From Paraburkholderia sp. CNPSo 3272 (GTDB taxonomy: Bacteria > Pseudomonadota > Gammaproteobacteria > Burkholderiales > Burkholderiaceae), in the NCBI RefSeq assembly GCF_024206495.1, contig NZ_JAMBPQ010000001.1, forward strand, positions 124,001-188,000: a DNA stretch of 64,000 bases, written 5' to 3'. This document shows, in pieces, positions 19,302 to 28,819 of this stretch. Every line of letters starts with the position of its first letter. Position 1 is the stretch's first letter. The notes beneath the pieces are model-generated. The model made no database searches. It saw nothing but the letters and a program-made list of their open reading frames with translations, and was not told the origin of the DNA. Made by a program: the position numbers and the translations under genes.

Positions 19302-20854
19302 GCACGGCCCAGCCTCGCGAGCCGATTTTCAGCGCGGCGCGCCTGCGCGGCGACTTTTTCCCATGGGTGCTCGCGCTCGCGACCGGTCTCGACTACTACG
19401 ACAACGCGATCTTTTCGTTCTTCGCGAGCCATATCGCGGGCGGCATCAACGCTTCGCCCGACGAACTCGTCTGGTCGTCCAGCGCCTACGCCGTGTGCGC
19501 CGTTCTGGGCATCCTGCAGCAGCAATGGTGGGTGGAGCGCATGGGCTACCGCCGCTACGTGGGCAGCTGCCTGCTGCTCTATTCCGTCGGCGCGATCGCG
19601 GCGGCACTGTGCGAATCGTCGATCGAGCTTGCGTTCGCGCGCGGCTTCCAGGGCTACTTCATCGGCCCGATGATGGGCACCTGCCGCATCCTCATCCAGA
19701 TCAGCTTCACGCCGCAGCAGCGTCCGGTCGCGACGCGCGCGTTCCTCATTCTCATCGTGCTCTCCAGCGCGCTCGCGCCGCTCGTGGGCGGCCAGCTCGT
19801 CGCGCATTTCGACTGGCGTGCCCTGTTCGCGTTTTCCGCGCCCGCAGGCGTCCTCTATGCCGTGCTGGCCCTGCTCGCGCTGCCCGATACGGGGCATCTG
19901 CTGCCCGAGGAGCGCGGCGAAGCGCACTTCTGGCCGTACCTCATCTTCGCGTTCGCGCAGGGCGCGCTGCAAATCGCCATGCAGCAGGTGCGCTTCGAAC
20001 TGTTCAGCGCGTTGCCGGAAATCATCCTGCTCACGCTCGTCGGGATCACGGCACTCGCCTGGTTTGGCTGGCACCAGTGGCATCACCCCAAGCCGCTCAT
20101 GCGCCTTCACGCGCTGCGCGAGAAGCCGTTCCAGGTGGGCCTGCTGCTCTACATGGTCTATTACTACCTGAGCACCGCGCTCAGCTATCTGGTCTCCCGG
20201 CTGCTCGAAGGCGGTTTCAACTACCCAGTCGAAAACGCCGGCCGACTCACCGGCATCACGTCGCTTATCTCGGCCGGCGCGCTCTTTTTCTATTTCCGCT
20301 ACGCGAAGCTCATTACGCACAAGAAGTGGATCATCGTGCCCGGCTTCGTGCTCTCGGCGTTTATCTCGTTCTGGATGACGCGACTCACGCCGCAGGCAAG
20401 CGAAGCGTGGCTCATCCCGCCGCTGCTGCTGCGTGGCCTGCTGCTGCTCTTCATCGTGCTGCCTGTCGCCAATCTCACCTTCCGCATCTTCGCGATCGAA
20501 GAATTCACGCACGGTTACCGCTTGAAAAACATCGTCCGGCAGTTGACGATATCGTTCGCCACGGCCACCGTTATCATCGTCGAGCAGCACCGGCTCGCGC
20601 TGCACCAGACGCGGCTCGCCGAGTTCGTGAATCCGTTCAACCCGGCGTTCCAGAGCACCTACGCCGCGCTGACGCACTCGTTCGAGCTGATGGGTCGGTC
20701 CGCGAGCGAAGCGCACGGACTTGCGCTCGCGCAAGTGAGCCGCATGGTTGCACAGCAGGCGAGCTTTCTGAGTTCCCTCGACGGGTTTTACTTCCTGATC
20801 GGCGTGGCGGTGTGCGGCGGGATCTTCGCCGCGTGGCAAAAGCAGATCGACTGA
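19298..20854 (+). CDS. MFS transporter, EmrB/DHA2-like
   Basis: A 518-residue integral membrane protein with about 14 predicted hydrophobic segments, the length and layout of the DHA2 drug:proton antiporters such as EmrB. Near the C-terminus there is a long polar stretch before the last helix (QHRLALHQTRLAEF...SFLSSLDGFYFLIG), also seen in EmrB. The N-terminus lacks a signal peptide. Start is set by the ATGA overlap with the MerR gene. No EmrA or TolC-type partner is adjacent. Substrate unknown. Confidence 0.85.
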   Translation: MSTAQPREPIFSAARLRGDFFPWVLALATGLDYYDNAIFSFFASHIAGGINASPDELVWSSSAYAVCAVLGILQQQWWVERMGYRRYVGSCLLLYSVGAIAAALCESSIELAFARGFQGYFIGPMMGTCRILIQISFTPQQRPVATRAFLILIVLSSALAPLVGGQLVAHFDWRALFAFSAPAGVLYAVLALLALPDTGHLLPEERGEAHFWPYLIFAFAQGALQIAMQQVRFELFSALPEIILLTLVGITALAWFGWHQWHHPKPLMRLHALREKPFQVGLLLYMVYYYLSTALSYLVSRLLEGGFNYPVENAGRLTGITSLISAGALFFYFRYAKLITHKKWIIVPGFVLSAFISFWMTRLTPQASEAWLIPPLLLRGLLLLFIVLPVANLTFRIFAIEEFTHGYRLKNIVRQLTISFATATVIIVEQHRLALHQTRLAEFVNPFNPAFQSTYAALTHSFELMGRSASEAHGLALAQVSRMVAQQASFLSSLDGFYFLIGVAVCGGIFAAWQKQID

Positions 20855-20889
20855 ACCCCATCCAGACGCACGGGAAAACGCACCCAGCG

Positions 20890-21768
20890 ATGCTTTCGAA
20901 ACTCTCTCACTGGTTCGACGCGCGCCGCCGCGAAAAGGCGCTGCGCACCTACGCGATCGACGACGCGCTTTGGCGGGCCACGCTCGCGGGACTGCCCTTT
21001 CTCAAGCACCTCGACGCCGCCGACCTCGTGCGCCTGCGCGAGCTGACAAGCCTGTTCATCGCGCAAAAGGAGTTCTCCACGGCGCACGATCTCGAGCTGA
21101 CCGATCCGATGACCGTGGCGATCGCCGCGCAGGCGTCGTTGCCGGTGCTCAACCTTTCGCTCGACCTCTACAAGGGTTGGGTGGGCGTGGTCGTGTATCC
21201 GGGCGAATTCGTGATCCGCAAGACCGTCGAGGACGAGGACGGCGTCGTCCACGAGGTGGAGCACGACGCGAGCGGCGAGGCGTGGGAAGGCGGCCCAGTG
21301 ATCCTCTCGTGGGAAGACGCGCAGATGACTGATGGCAGCGACGCGTACAACGTCGTGATCCACGAGTTCGCGCACAAGATCGATATGTTCAACGGCGAGG
21401 CCGACGGGCATCCGCCCCTCTTTCGGCGCTGGCACGCCCCGCTTGACGCCCAGGCCTGGGCCGACGTGTTCGACAACGCCTACGATCAGTTCTGCGACAA
21501 GGTGGACGCTGTGCCGGAGCGCCGCTGGGCGCGCTTCGAGCGCGATTCGCTGATCGATCCCTACGCCGCCGACCACCCCTCGGAGTTCTTCGCGGTGTGC
21601 AGCGAGGCCCTGTTCGTCAAGCCGAAGGCGTTCGAGGCGGAATATCCCGAGCTTTATCGGCTGCTTGCACGCTATTACCGCCAGGACCCGGCGCGCGTGG
21701 GCGCACTGGCCAGCCAGCCGCCTGAAAACCTGCCGCGCGGGGACCTTAAAAATTCGCCAACCGGCTGA
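20890..21768 (+). CDS. mtfA: MtfA-like zinc peptidase (Mlc titration factor A family)
   Basis: A 292-residue M90-family metallopeptidase. The zinc signature HEFAHKID (HExxH) is in the middle, and a distal Glu is expected in PSEFFAVCSEALF. E. coli MtfA binds the repressor Mlc and has aminopeptidase activity. It follows the exporter gene by 35 bp, but a shared role is not evident. No Mlc/Dgs gene is in the window, so the physiological partner here is unknown. Confidence 0.88.
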   Translation: MLSKLSHWFDARRREKALRTYAIDDALWRATLAGLPFLKHLDAADLVRLRELTSLFIAQKEFSTAHDLELTDPMTVAIAAQASLPVLNLSLDLYKGWVGVVVYPGEFVIRKTVEDEDGVVHEVEHDASGEAWEGGPVILSWEDAQMTDGSDAYNVVIHEFAHKIDMFNGEADGHPPLFRRWHAPLDAQAWADVFDNAYDQFCDKVDAVPERRWARFERDSLIDPYAADHPSEFFAVCSEALFVKPKAFEAEYPELYRLLARYYRQDPARVGALASQPPENLPRGDLKNSPTG

Positions 21769-21776
21769 TTATCTGG

Positions 21777-21782
21777 CATAAT
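21777..21782 (+). promoter_or_regulatory. Possible -10 (CATAAT) for rpmE2
   Basis: CATAAT lies about 103 bp before the rpmE2 ATG, just after the mtfA stop. TTCGCC 18 bp upstream is a weak -35. Motif-only evidence. Confidence 0.35.
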
Positions 21783-21884
21783 CGCCGTTTTTCGACCCTT
21801 GGGTAAGTGGCTCGCGCGAGCAAAGTCGGCAACATGGGTGTTGCAGGCACGTGGGTTGGCTACCGCCAGATTTAAGGAACAATC

Positions 21885-22148
21885 ATGAAAGAAGGCATTC
21901 ACCCGAATTACCGCGAAGTCCTGTTCATCGACGTTTCGAACGACTTCAAGTTCGTGACCCGCTCGACCATCCAGACGCGCGAAACCGCCGAATTCAACGG
22001 CCAGACCTACCCGCTCGCCAAGATCGAAGTGTCGTCGGAATCGCATCCGTTCTACACGGGCACGCAAAAGATCATGGACACGGCAGGCCGCGTCGAGAAG
22101 TTCAACAAGAAGTTCGGCGCACGCGCCTCGGGCAAGGCCGGCAAGTAA
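21885..22148 (+). CDS. rpmE2: 50S ribosomal protein L31 type B
   Basis: 87 residues matching the L31 type B family ([20 protein letters not shown]). It has no cysteine, so it is the zinc-independent C-minus form. In many bacteria this paralogue replaces zinc-binding L31 under zinc limitation. AAGGA precedes the ATG, and a terminator follows. Confidence 0.96.
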   Translation: MKEGIHPNYREVLFIDVSNDFKFVTRSTIQTRETAEFNGQTYPLAKIEVSSESHPFYTGTQKIMDTAGRVEKFNKKFGARASGKAGK

Positions 22149-22200
22149 GCGCCTCGCCGCACCGGCTGCTGGCCGGTCCCGCATTGAACGTGCACAAAAA

Positions 22201-22224
22201 GGGCAGCGTACGCTGCCCTTTTTT
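22201..22224 (+). terminator. Rho-independent terminator after rpmE2
   Basis: GGGCAGCGTACGCTGCCC is a perfect palindrome flanked by AAAAA and TTTTTT; it could work in both directions but only rpmE2 lies close by. Confidence 0.88.
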
Positions 22225-22468
22225 GTTGCCTGCGCCACCGTTGCGCAGCCCGGGCGGCCGGACCGGTGCGAGTTACCGCCCCTTTTAGATGTTTCCGTGG
22301 ATTACCCCGCGGCTAACGCCGTGACGCGCGGTCGCCGGCCCGGCTAGAATGCCGGATTGCGCCGCGGGTGACGGCCGGGTGTGCCGTCTGCCGCGCATGG
22401 CCGCTTGACCTGCGCGTGTGAACCACCCGTTCGAACACGCCCGGTTTATCCGTCTCCCTTCGTACTGC

Positions 22469-24223
22469 ATGAAGCCAGCCATTCGACTGACCGCCTCCGC
22501 CACCAGCGCCCTGCCGCGCTGGCTGCTGCTGACCATCTGTATCGTCTTCGCGGCGTTCGGCCTCTTTGGCCGCGACCCGTGGAAGAACGAGGATGCGGCC
22601 GGCTTCGGCGTGATGTGGACAATGGCGGGAGGCACCTCGCACGACTGGCTGCTGCCCAATCTCGTCGGCAAGTACGTGACCGAGAACGGTCCGCTCGGCT
22701 ACTGGCTCGGCGCCGCCTGCATCCGTCTGTTCGCGCCGTGGGTCGACGCCAGCAACGCCTCGCGCATCGCCACGGGCGTACTGTTCTGTCTCGCGTGCGC
22801 GTTCGTCTGGTACAGCGCGTATCTGCTGGGCCGCCGCCCCGAAGTGCAGCCGTTCAAGTACGCGTTCGGCGGCGAGCCCGAGCCGCGCGACTACGGCCGC
22901 ACCCTCGGCGACGGCGCCCTGCTCGTTCTGCTGGGCTGTTTCGGCCTCGCCGAGCGCGGCCACGAAACCACGCCGCAGCTCATGCAGTTCGTGGGCATCG
23001 CCATGCTGCTGTACGGCGTCGTGCGCGCCATCGACAAGCCGGTCCAGGGCGCCCTCTGGTGGGGCCTCGCGCTCGGCATCGTGATGCTCTCGAGCGGCCC
23101 GGTGCTCGTGGGGGCCCTCCTCATCGGCACGCTCGCCATGCTCGCCATCGCCCCCGAAACGCGCTCGCGCTGGCTGCTCGTGGCGGGCCTGCCCGTGGCG
23201 CTCGTGGTCTCGGCCCCATGGCCGCTGCTGGCGCTGCACCTGTATCCCGACGACGCCGTCTGGTTCCTCAACCAGTGGGCGCACACCAACGTCAACGCCT
23301 TCGCAGGCCCCCCTGGCTACGTGCTGCGCTACGCCGCCAAGAACCTGCCGCTCTTCACCTGGCCCGCGTGGCCCCTCGCGATCTGGGCCTTCGTGAGCTG
23401 GGCGGGACTGCGCCGCAAACCGCACATCGCGATTCCGCTGTCGGTGATCGTGCCGCTGCTCATCCTTGTGGTCGTGCAGAGCCACGAATCGAACCGGCTC
23501 TTCATGCTCGTGCTGCCCGCCCTGGCGGTGCTCGCGACCTTCGCGCTGCCCACGCTCAAGCGCGGCGCGATCAACGCAATCGACTGGTTCGCGGTGCTGA
23601 GCTTCACGATTCTCAGCACCTTTGTGTGGCTCGTGTGGCTCGCAGGCATGACCGGTTTCCCGGCGCCGCTCGCGCGCAACCTCGCGCGCCTCGCACCCGG
23701 CTTCGTGCCAGAGTTCAAGGTTCTCTCGTTCGTGTGCGCGGTGGCCGTCACCGTGTGCTGGATGCTGCTCGTGCGCTGGCGCGTGGCGCGCCATCCGAAG
23801 GTGCTGTGGCGCAGCGTCGTGCTCTCGAGCGGCGGCACCACGCTCATGTGGGTGCTGCTTATGACGCTTTGGCTGCCGGTCGTCAACTACAGCCGGACCT
23901 ACAAGGACGTGGCCGAGCAGATCGCCGCGCACCTGCCCGCCGACTATCAGTGCATCTCACCCGTACGCCTCGGCGACGCGCAGATCGCCACCTTCGCGTA
24001 CTTCGGCAGGATGCACTTCGCGTTCAACGAGGACTGCGACGTGATCCTGCGCCAGGACAGGCAGGACTACGGCGAGCCGAGCTCGATGCCGGATTACGTG
24101 TGGAAGCTCGTGTGGGAAGGCCGCCGAGCCGCCGACCGCGACGAGCGCTTCCGCCTGTACGTGCGCATCGACCGTCCGACGCCGCCGCTCAAGAAACATG
24201 TCTGGCGCAAGCGTCCGGACTGA
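22469..24223 (+). CDS. ArnT-like membrane glycosyltransferase (PMT/GT83-like)
   Basis: About 584 residues with a dozen or so hydrophobic segments and a soluble C-terminal part. It begins with one membrane helix followed by GRDPWKNEDAAGFGVMW, the position where ArnT/PMT enzymes carry an acidic loop needed to bind the lipid-linked sugar. It differs clearly from arnT at 47373. It probably transfers a sugar from a polyprenyl phosphate on the periplasmic side; donor and acceptor are unknown. No good ribosome site decides the start: the ATG at 22469 is chosen, with a GTG at 22418 as alternative. Its 3' end overlaps the MATE gene by 26 bp. Confidence 0.75.
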   Translation: MKPAIRLTASATSALPRWLLLTICIVFAAFGLFGRDPWKNEDAAGFGVMWTMAGGTSHDWLLPNLVGKYVTENGPLGYWLGAACIRLFAPWVDASNASRIATGVLFCLACAFVWYSAYLLGRRPEVQPFKYAFGGEPEPRDYGRTLGDGALLVLLGCFGLAERGHETTPQLMQFVGIAMLLYGVVRAIDKPVQGALWWGLALGIVMLSSGPVLVGALLIGTLAMLAIAPETRSRWLLVAGLPVALVVSAPWPLLALHLYPDDAVWFLNQWAHTNVNAFAGPPGYVLRYAAKNLPLFTWPAWPLAIWAFVSWAGLRRKPHIAIPLSVIVPLLILVVVQSHESNRLFMLVLPALAVLATFALPTLKRGAINAIDWFAVLSFTILSTFVWLVWLAGMTGFPAPLARNLARLAPGFVPEFKVLSFVCAVAVTVCWMLLVRWRVARHPKVLWRSVVLSSGGTTLMWVLLMTLWLPVVNYSRTYKDVAEQIAAHLPADYQCISPVRLGDAQIATFAYFGRMHFAFNEDCDVILRQDRQDYGEPSSMPDYVWKLVWEGRRAADRDERFRLYVRIDRPTPPLKKHVWRKRPD

Positions 24224-25598
24224 GGCCGCGGTGACGACGACGTTCGCGGGCGACGTGCGGCGCATCGCCGCGCTCGCGTGGCCTGTGCTGGTCGGGCAGC
24301 TCGCGATCATCGCGTTCGGCGTGATCGACACCGCGATGGTCGGCCGCTACTCGGCGCTCGATCTCGCCGCGCTCGGCCTGGGTTCGTCGATCTACATCTC
24401 GGTCTATATCGCCCTCACGGGCATTCTCAGCGCGCTGCAGCCCGTTGCGGCGCAGCTCTATGGCGCGCGCAAGGACACGGAAATCGGCCTCGAAGTGCGC
24501 CAGGCGTTCTGGCTCGCGCTCTTGCTGATGGTGATCGGCTTCGCGATCCTCTACTTTCCCGGCCCGCTGCTCGACCTCGCGCACGCGCCCGAGGCGCTGC
24601 GCGAGCGCACCGTCGGTTATCTGCGGCTGCTCTCGTTCGGGCTGCCCGCGGCACTGGCCTTTCGTATCTACAGCTCGCTCGCCAATGCCGTGGGGCGCCC
24701 GCGCCTCGTGATGTTCCTGCAGGTCGGCGCGCTCGTGCTAAAGGTGCCGCTCAACACGTGGCTCATCTTCGGCGGCCTCGGCGTGCCGGCGCTCGGCGGC
24801 CCGGGCTGCGCGCTCGCGAGCACCTCGATCAACTGGGCGCTCGCCTTGTGCGCGGCCGTCGCGCTCACGCGTGTGGACGTGTTCGCGCCGTTCGAAATCT
24901 TCAGGCACTTCTGCTGGCCCGAGTGGAAACGTCAGTCCGAACTGCTCAAGCTCGGCATTCCGATGGGGCTTTCGTACCTCATCGAAGTGACGTCGTACAC
25001 GTTCATGGCGATCTTCATCGCGCGCATGGGCACGACCACGCTCGCCGGACATCAGATCGCCGGCAACATCGGCGCCGTGCTCTATATGACGCCGCTTTCG
25101 ATTGGGGTGGCCACCTCGACGCTAGTCGCTCAGGCGCTGGGCGGCAATCGCCCGGCCGAAGCGCGCACCCTCGCGCGGCACGGCGTGGCGACGGCCGTGG
25201 CAATTGCCTGCTGCTACGGCGCGATCGTGTTCGTGCTGCGGCCGCTCATCATCGGCGGCTATACGCCGGACCCCGCCGTCGCGGTCGCGGCCATGCCCCT
25301 CGTCGCCATCGTCACCTGCTATCACGTGTTCGACGCCCTGCAGATCACCACCGCCTTCGCGTTGCGCGCCTACCGGGTCGCGGTCGTGCCGACCATCATC
25401 TATGCGCTTGCGCTCTGGGGCGTGGGCCTCGGCGGCGGCTACGCGCTGGGCTTCGACGTGACCGGCACGATGCCTGCCTGGGCGACGGGCGCGCGCGGGT
25501 TCTGGCTCGCCAACATGACAAGCCTCCTGATTGCCGGTGCTGGACTGCTGTTTTATCTCTCGCGGGTGAGTACGCGCTTCGTGCGAGCACGCGCCTAG
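24198..25598 (+). CDS. MATE family efflux transporter
   Basis: A 466-residue, roughly 12-helix member of the MATE/MOP superfamily (NorM-like): IAALAWPVLVGQLAIIAFGVIDTAMVGRYS opens the first half, split by the conserved polar positions, and a second MATE repeat starts near LLKLGIPMGLSYLIEV. Such proteins usually exchange cationic drugs for Na+ or H+; the superfamily also includes lipid-linked sugar flippases. The ATG lies inside the preceding glycosyltransferase gene, in another frame, which ties the two in one message. Confidence 0.88.
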   Translation: MSGASVRTEAAVTTTFAGDVRRIAALAWPVLVGQLAIIAFGVIDTAMVGRYSALDLAALGLGSSIYISVYIALTGILSALQPVAAQLYGARKDTEIGLEVRQAFWLALLLMVIGFAILYFPGPLLDLAHAPEALRERTVGYLRLLSFGLPAALAFRIYSSLANAVGRPRLVMFLQVGALVLKVPLNTWLIFGGLGVPALGGPGCALASTSINWALALCAAVALTRVDVFAPFEIFRHFCWPEWKRQSELLKLGIPMGLSYLIEVTSYTFMAIFIARMGTTTLAGHQIAGNIGAVLYMTPLSIGVATSTLVAQALGGNRPAEARTLARHGVATAVAIACCYGAIVFVLRPLIIGGYTPDPAVAVAAMPLVAIVTCYHVFDALQITTAFALRAYRVAVVPTIIYALALWGVGLGGGYALGFDVTGTMPAWATGARGFWLANMTSLLIAGAGLLFYLSRVSTRFVRARA

Positions 25599-25633
25599 CC
25601 CGGTGGCATTGGAGACGCTAGGCGGTTAGTTGC
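25592..25633 (+). repeat. Short repeat, copy 1, with CGCCTAG/CTAGGCG inverted arms
   Basis: CTAGGCGGTTAGTTGC at 25618-25633 is identical to 39868-39883. Here its 5' part pairs with CGCCTAG at 25592-25598, which contains the MATE stop codon. The junction is convergent with the lipoyl synthase gene, whose stop is at 25636. Confidence 0.6.
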
Positions 25634-25635
25634 AA

Positions 25636-26640
25636 CTACAGATCCCCCGCCTCGGCCTGCCGCGCCGCCTCCACGGTCTGCGCCGCGTGGTACGACGAGC
25701 GGACCAGCGGGCCGGCCACCACCTCGCTAAATCCCATTGCCAGCCCCGCCGCGCGCAACGCGGCGAATCCGTCGGGATGTACATAGCGCTTGACCGGAAG
25801 ATGAAAGCGCGACGGCGCGAGATACTGCCCGATCGTCAGCACTTCTACGCGATGCTCGCGAAGCTCTCGCATCGTCGCGAGCAACTCCTCATCGGTTTCG
25901 CCCAGACCCACCATCAGCCCCGACTTCGTGACGAGCGCACCGTTCGCCGCTTTCGCCCGCGCAAGCAGGTCGAGCGAGCCGCGATAGTCTGCGCCCGGCC
26001 GCGCCGCGCGATACAGCGAGGGCACCGTCTCGATGTTGTGATTGAACACGTCGGGCCACGCGTGCGAAAGCGCCTCGAGCGCGCGCCCGATGCGGCCGCG
26101 GAAATCGGGCGTCAGCACCTCGACGCCGATCCCCGGCACGCGCTCGCGTACCTGCGCAATGCAACGCGCGAAGTGCGACGCGCCGCCGTCGCGCAGGTCG
26201 TCGCGATCGACCGAGGTGATGACGACGTGACGCAAGCCCAGCGCCGCGACCGCTGCCGCAAGGTGCGCGGACTCGTCCTCGTCGAGCGGCGCAGGCCGCC
26301 CGTGAGCGACATCGCAGAACGGACAGCGCCGCGTGCACAGCCCACCCATGATCATGAAGGTCGCGGTGCGCTGGGCAAAGCATTCGCCGATGTTCGGGCA
26401 CATCGCTTCTTCGCAAACCGAATGAAGCCGATGCTCGCGCAATACGGCCGCCAGGCCCGCTACCGTCTCGCTCATGAGCGGACGCGCACGCAGCCAGGGC
26501 GGCTTCGGCAAGACCGCGTCGGCGCTGGCAGGCGGCACGATCTTGACCGGAATCCGCGCGAGCTTCTCGCGGCTGCGCAGGCCCTCCTGGCCCAGCGCCG
26601 TACTCGACGAACGGGACACTCCAGACGTGGCGGCCTCCAT
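25636..26640 (-). CDS. lipA: Lipoyl synthase of the acetoin operon
   Basis: A 334-residue radical SAM enzyme that inserts two sulfurs into octanoyl groups. The auxiliary cluster cysteines are C76, C81 and C87 ([12 protein letters not shown]); the radical SAM cysteines are C102, C106 and C109 (CTRRCPFC). It lies 2 bp after acoC and is the last gene of the aco operon. Pelobacter carbinolicus has an equivalent gene, acoS, in its aco cluster. Burkholderiaceae normally carry another lipA next to lipB, so this is probably a dedicated paralogue that lipoylates AcoC; the other copy is not in the window. Confidence 0.92.
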   Translation of the reverse strand: MEAATSGVSRSSSTALGQEGLRSREKLARIPVKIVPPASADAVLPKPPWLRARPLMSETVAGLAAVLREHRLHSVCEEAMCPNIGECFAQRTATFMIMGGLCTRRCPFCDVAHGRPAPLDEDESAHLAAAVAALGLRHVVITSVDRDDLRDGGASHFARCIAQVRERVPGIGVEVLTPDFRGRIGRALEALSHAWPDVFNHNIETVPSLYRAARPGADYRGSLDLLARAKAANGALVTKSGLMVGLGETDEELLATMRELREHRVEVLTIGQYLAPSRFHLPVKRYVHPDGFAALRAAGLAMGFSEVVAGPLVRSSYHAAQTVEAARQAEAGDL

Positions 26641-26642
26641 GC

Positions 26643-27764
26643 TCAGGCTCCTTCGTCGAAAAAGGCCTTGAGCAGGCGATTGACCTCCTGCGCCGCCTCC
26701 ATTTGCACCATATGCCCCTTGCCCGCAATCACCTCCACGCGCACCTGCGACGGCAAACCCTGCGCATGGCGCGCCGGAATGATCTGGTCGGCCTCACCCC
26801 AAATCACGAGCGCGCGCGGCGCGAGCGATGCCACACGCTCGCGGAACACGCGCCGCTGCGCGCCGCCTTCGAACGCCTGGCCCGCAATCTTGCCGAGCGC
26901 GGCCTGCACGCCTTCGAGCCGCTTGTACTTCACGAGGTCCTCGACGAGTTGACGCGTGACCAGCGCGGGATCGGCGAACAGCTTCGTCACGTGCGGCTTG
27001 AGCGCATTGCGATTGCCCGCCGCGACGAAGCCCTCGATATACGCCCCATCGATCTCGCTGCCGAGGCCCGCACTCGAAATCAGCGCAAGGGAAGCCACGC
27101 GCGCGGGCGCCTGCTCAGCCACCGCCATGGCCACCGCACCGCCCAGCGAATGCCCGACGAGATGCGCACGATCGATCTTCTGTGCATCGAGGAACGCGAT
27201 CACGCTTTGCGCAATCTCGTCGAGGCTCCCGCTCTCGACCGCCTTGCCCGACTCGCCGTGACCCGGCAAATCGAGCGCCCAAACGGTGCGCTCTGCCGCG
27301 AGATCGGTGTGGTTGAAGAGCCAGTTGTTGAGATCGCCGCCAAAGCCGTGGATCAGCACGACCGGCACGCCCTCGCCTTCGCCCTGTTTCAGGTAGCGCA
27401 CGGTCCGCCCGCCAATCTGCGACTTTTCCGGCTGCGGTCCCGCGTCGGCGTCGCCCGCCTGCGCCGGCACGAAGTCGCGCTGGAACTCGGCCACCGCGGC
27501 GTCGATATCCGCGTCGGCCGCTTCGGCATCGGCGACCACACCGAGCAGCGCGCCGACGGGCAGCGTGTCGCCTTCCTGCGCGATCTGCCGCCGCAACACG
27601 CCCTCGAACGCGCACTCGACGCCCGACGCGATCTTGTCGGACTCCACGTCGAGCAACTCATCGCCCTTGGTGACCTTGTCCCCGGGCGACTTGAGCCAGC
27701 CGTTCACCTGGCCCTGCTCCATCGACAGGCCCCATTTGGGCATCGTGATCATATGGATCGGCAT
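26643..27764 (-). CDS. acoC: Acetoin dehydrogenase E2-type subunit: lipoyl domain plus alpha/beta hydrolase
   Basis: 373 residues. Residues 1-80 are a biotinyl/lipoyl domain with the lipoylated lysine at K44 (VESDKIA). Residues about 120-373 are an alpha/beta hydrolase fold: [10 protein letters not shown], nucleophile S206 in GHSLGG, and a C-terminal His near 351 (GKGHMVQ). The usual catalytic core of E2 acyltransferases is absent, as in the known AcoC of Cupriavidus and Pseudomonas. It should accept the acetyl group from E1 and pass it to CoA. AAGGAG lies 8 nt before the ATG. Confidence 0.92.
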   Translation of the reverse strand: MPIHMITMPKWGLSMEQGQVNGWLKSPGDKVTKGDELLDVESDKIASGVECAFEGVLRRQIAQEGDTLPVGALLGVVADAEAADADIDAAVAEFQRDFVPAQAGDADAGPQPEKSQIGGRTVRYLKQGEGEGVPVVLIHGFGGDLNNWLFNHTDLAAERTVWALDLPGHGESGKAVESGSLDEIAQSVIAFLDAQKIDRAHLVGHSLGGAVAMAVAEQAPARVASLALISSAGLGSEIDGAYIEGFVAAGNRNALKPHVTKLFADPALVTRQLVEDLVKYKRLEGVQAALGKIAGQAFEGGAQRRVFRERVASLAPRALVIWGEADQIIPARHAQGLPSQVRVEVIAGKGHMVQMEAAQEVNRLLKAFFDEGA

Positions 27765-27768
27765 GACT

Positions 27769-28773
27769 TCAGCTCCTTGCTGCGCGCGCGGCTTCGGCGA
27801 TCTTCTCCGCCGACGGGATGTAGAGGTCTTCGAGCGAGGCCGCGAACGGCACCGGCGTATGCGGCGCGGTGACCATGCCGACCGGGGCCTTGAGCGCCTT
27901 GAACGCCTTCTGGCCAACGAGTGCGGCAATGTCGGTCGCTATCGAGCAGCGCGGGTTGGCTTCGTCGACGACCACGACCCGGCCCGTGCGGCGCGCGCTT
28001 TCGAGGATCGTTTCCTCGTCGAGCGGCGAGGTGGTGCGCAGGTCGATCACATCCGCCTCGATGCCGTCTTTCGCGAGCTTCTGCGCAGCGTCGAGCGCGT
28101 AGTGCACCATGCGTCCATACGTGACGATCGTAACGTCGTCGCCATCGCGCACGATGTTGGCCTCGCCGAACGGAATCGAATAGGATTCCTCCGGAACGTC
28201 GCCTTCCATGGTGTAGAGCAGCTTGTGCTCGCAGAAGATCACGGGGTCGTTATCGCGAATCGCCTCGATCATGAGGCCCTTGGCGTCATAGGGCGTGGCC
28301 GGGCACACGACTTTCAGCCCGGGAATATGCGTGAAGAGCGAGGTGAGCATCTGCGAGTGCTGCGCCGCCGCGCGCAAGCCCGCGCCATACATGGTGCGAA
28401 TCACGACCGGCGTGACCGCCTTGCCGCCGAACATGTAGCGGAACTTCGCCGCCTGGTTGAAGATCTGGTCGAAGCACACGCCCATGAAATCGATGAACAT
28501 CAGCTCCGCTACCGGCCGCATGCCACACGCCGCCGCGCCCACCGCCGTGCCGATAAAGCCGCCTTCCGAGAGCGGTGTATCGAGCACGCGCCCGGGGAAC
28601 TTGCCGTAAAGGCCCTTCGTCACGCCGAGCACGCCGCCCCACGCGTCCTGCTCGCCAGGCGCGCCCGCACCGCCCGCGTTGTCCTCGCCCATCACGATCA
28701 CGCTCTCGTCGCGCGCCATCTCCTGGGCAAGCGCTTCGTTGATGGCCTGCGAATAGGTGATTTTCCGTGCCAT
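27769..28773 (-). CDS. acoB: Acetoin dehydrogenase E1 component, beta subunit
   Basis: A 334-residue transketolase-like E1 beta subunit (pyrimidine and C-terminal transketolase domains). MARKITYSQAINEALAQEM starts the domain, followed by VMGEDNAGGAG, DTPLSEGGFIG and ELMFIDFMGVCFDQIFNQAAK, all typical of 2-oxoacid and acetoin E1 beta. With AcoA it cleaves acetoin to acetaldehyde and an acetyl group on TPP. AAGGAG precedes the ATG by 6 nt, and acoC starts 4 bp after its stop. Confidence 0.95.
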   Translation of the reverse strand: MARKITYSQAINEALAQEMARDESVIVMGEDNAGGAGAPGEQDAWGGVLGVTKGLYGKFPGRVLDTPLSEGGFIGTAVGAAACGMRPVAELMFIDFMGVCFDQIFNQAAKFRYMFGGKAVTPVVIRTMYGAGLRAAAQHSQMLTSLFTHIPGLKVVCPATPYDAKGLMIEAIRDNDPVIFCEHKLLYTMEGDVPEESYSIPFGEANIVRDGDDVTIVTYGRMVHYALDAAQKLAKDGIEADVIDLRTTSPLDEETILESARRTGRVVVVDEANPRCSIATDIAALVGQKAFKALKAPVGMVTAPHTPVPFAASLEDLYIPSAEKIAEAARAARS

Positions 28774-28819
28774 TTCCGTCTCCTTGATCTGGAATCCTGA
28801 TGACCTGAGTGCGCAGCGC

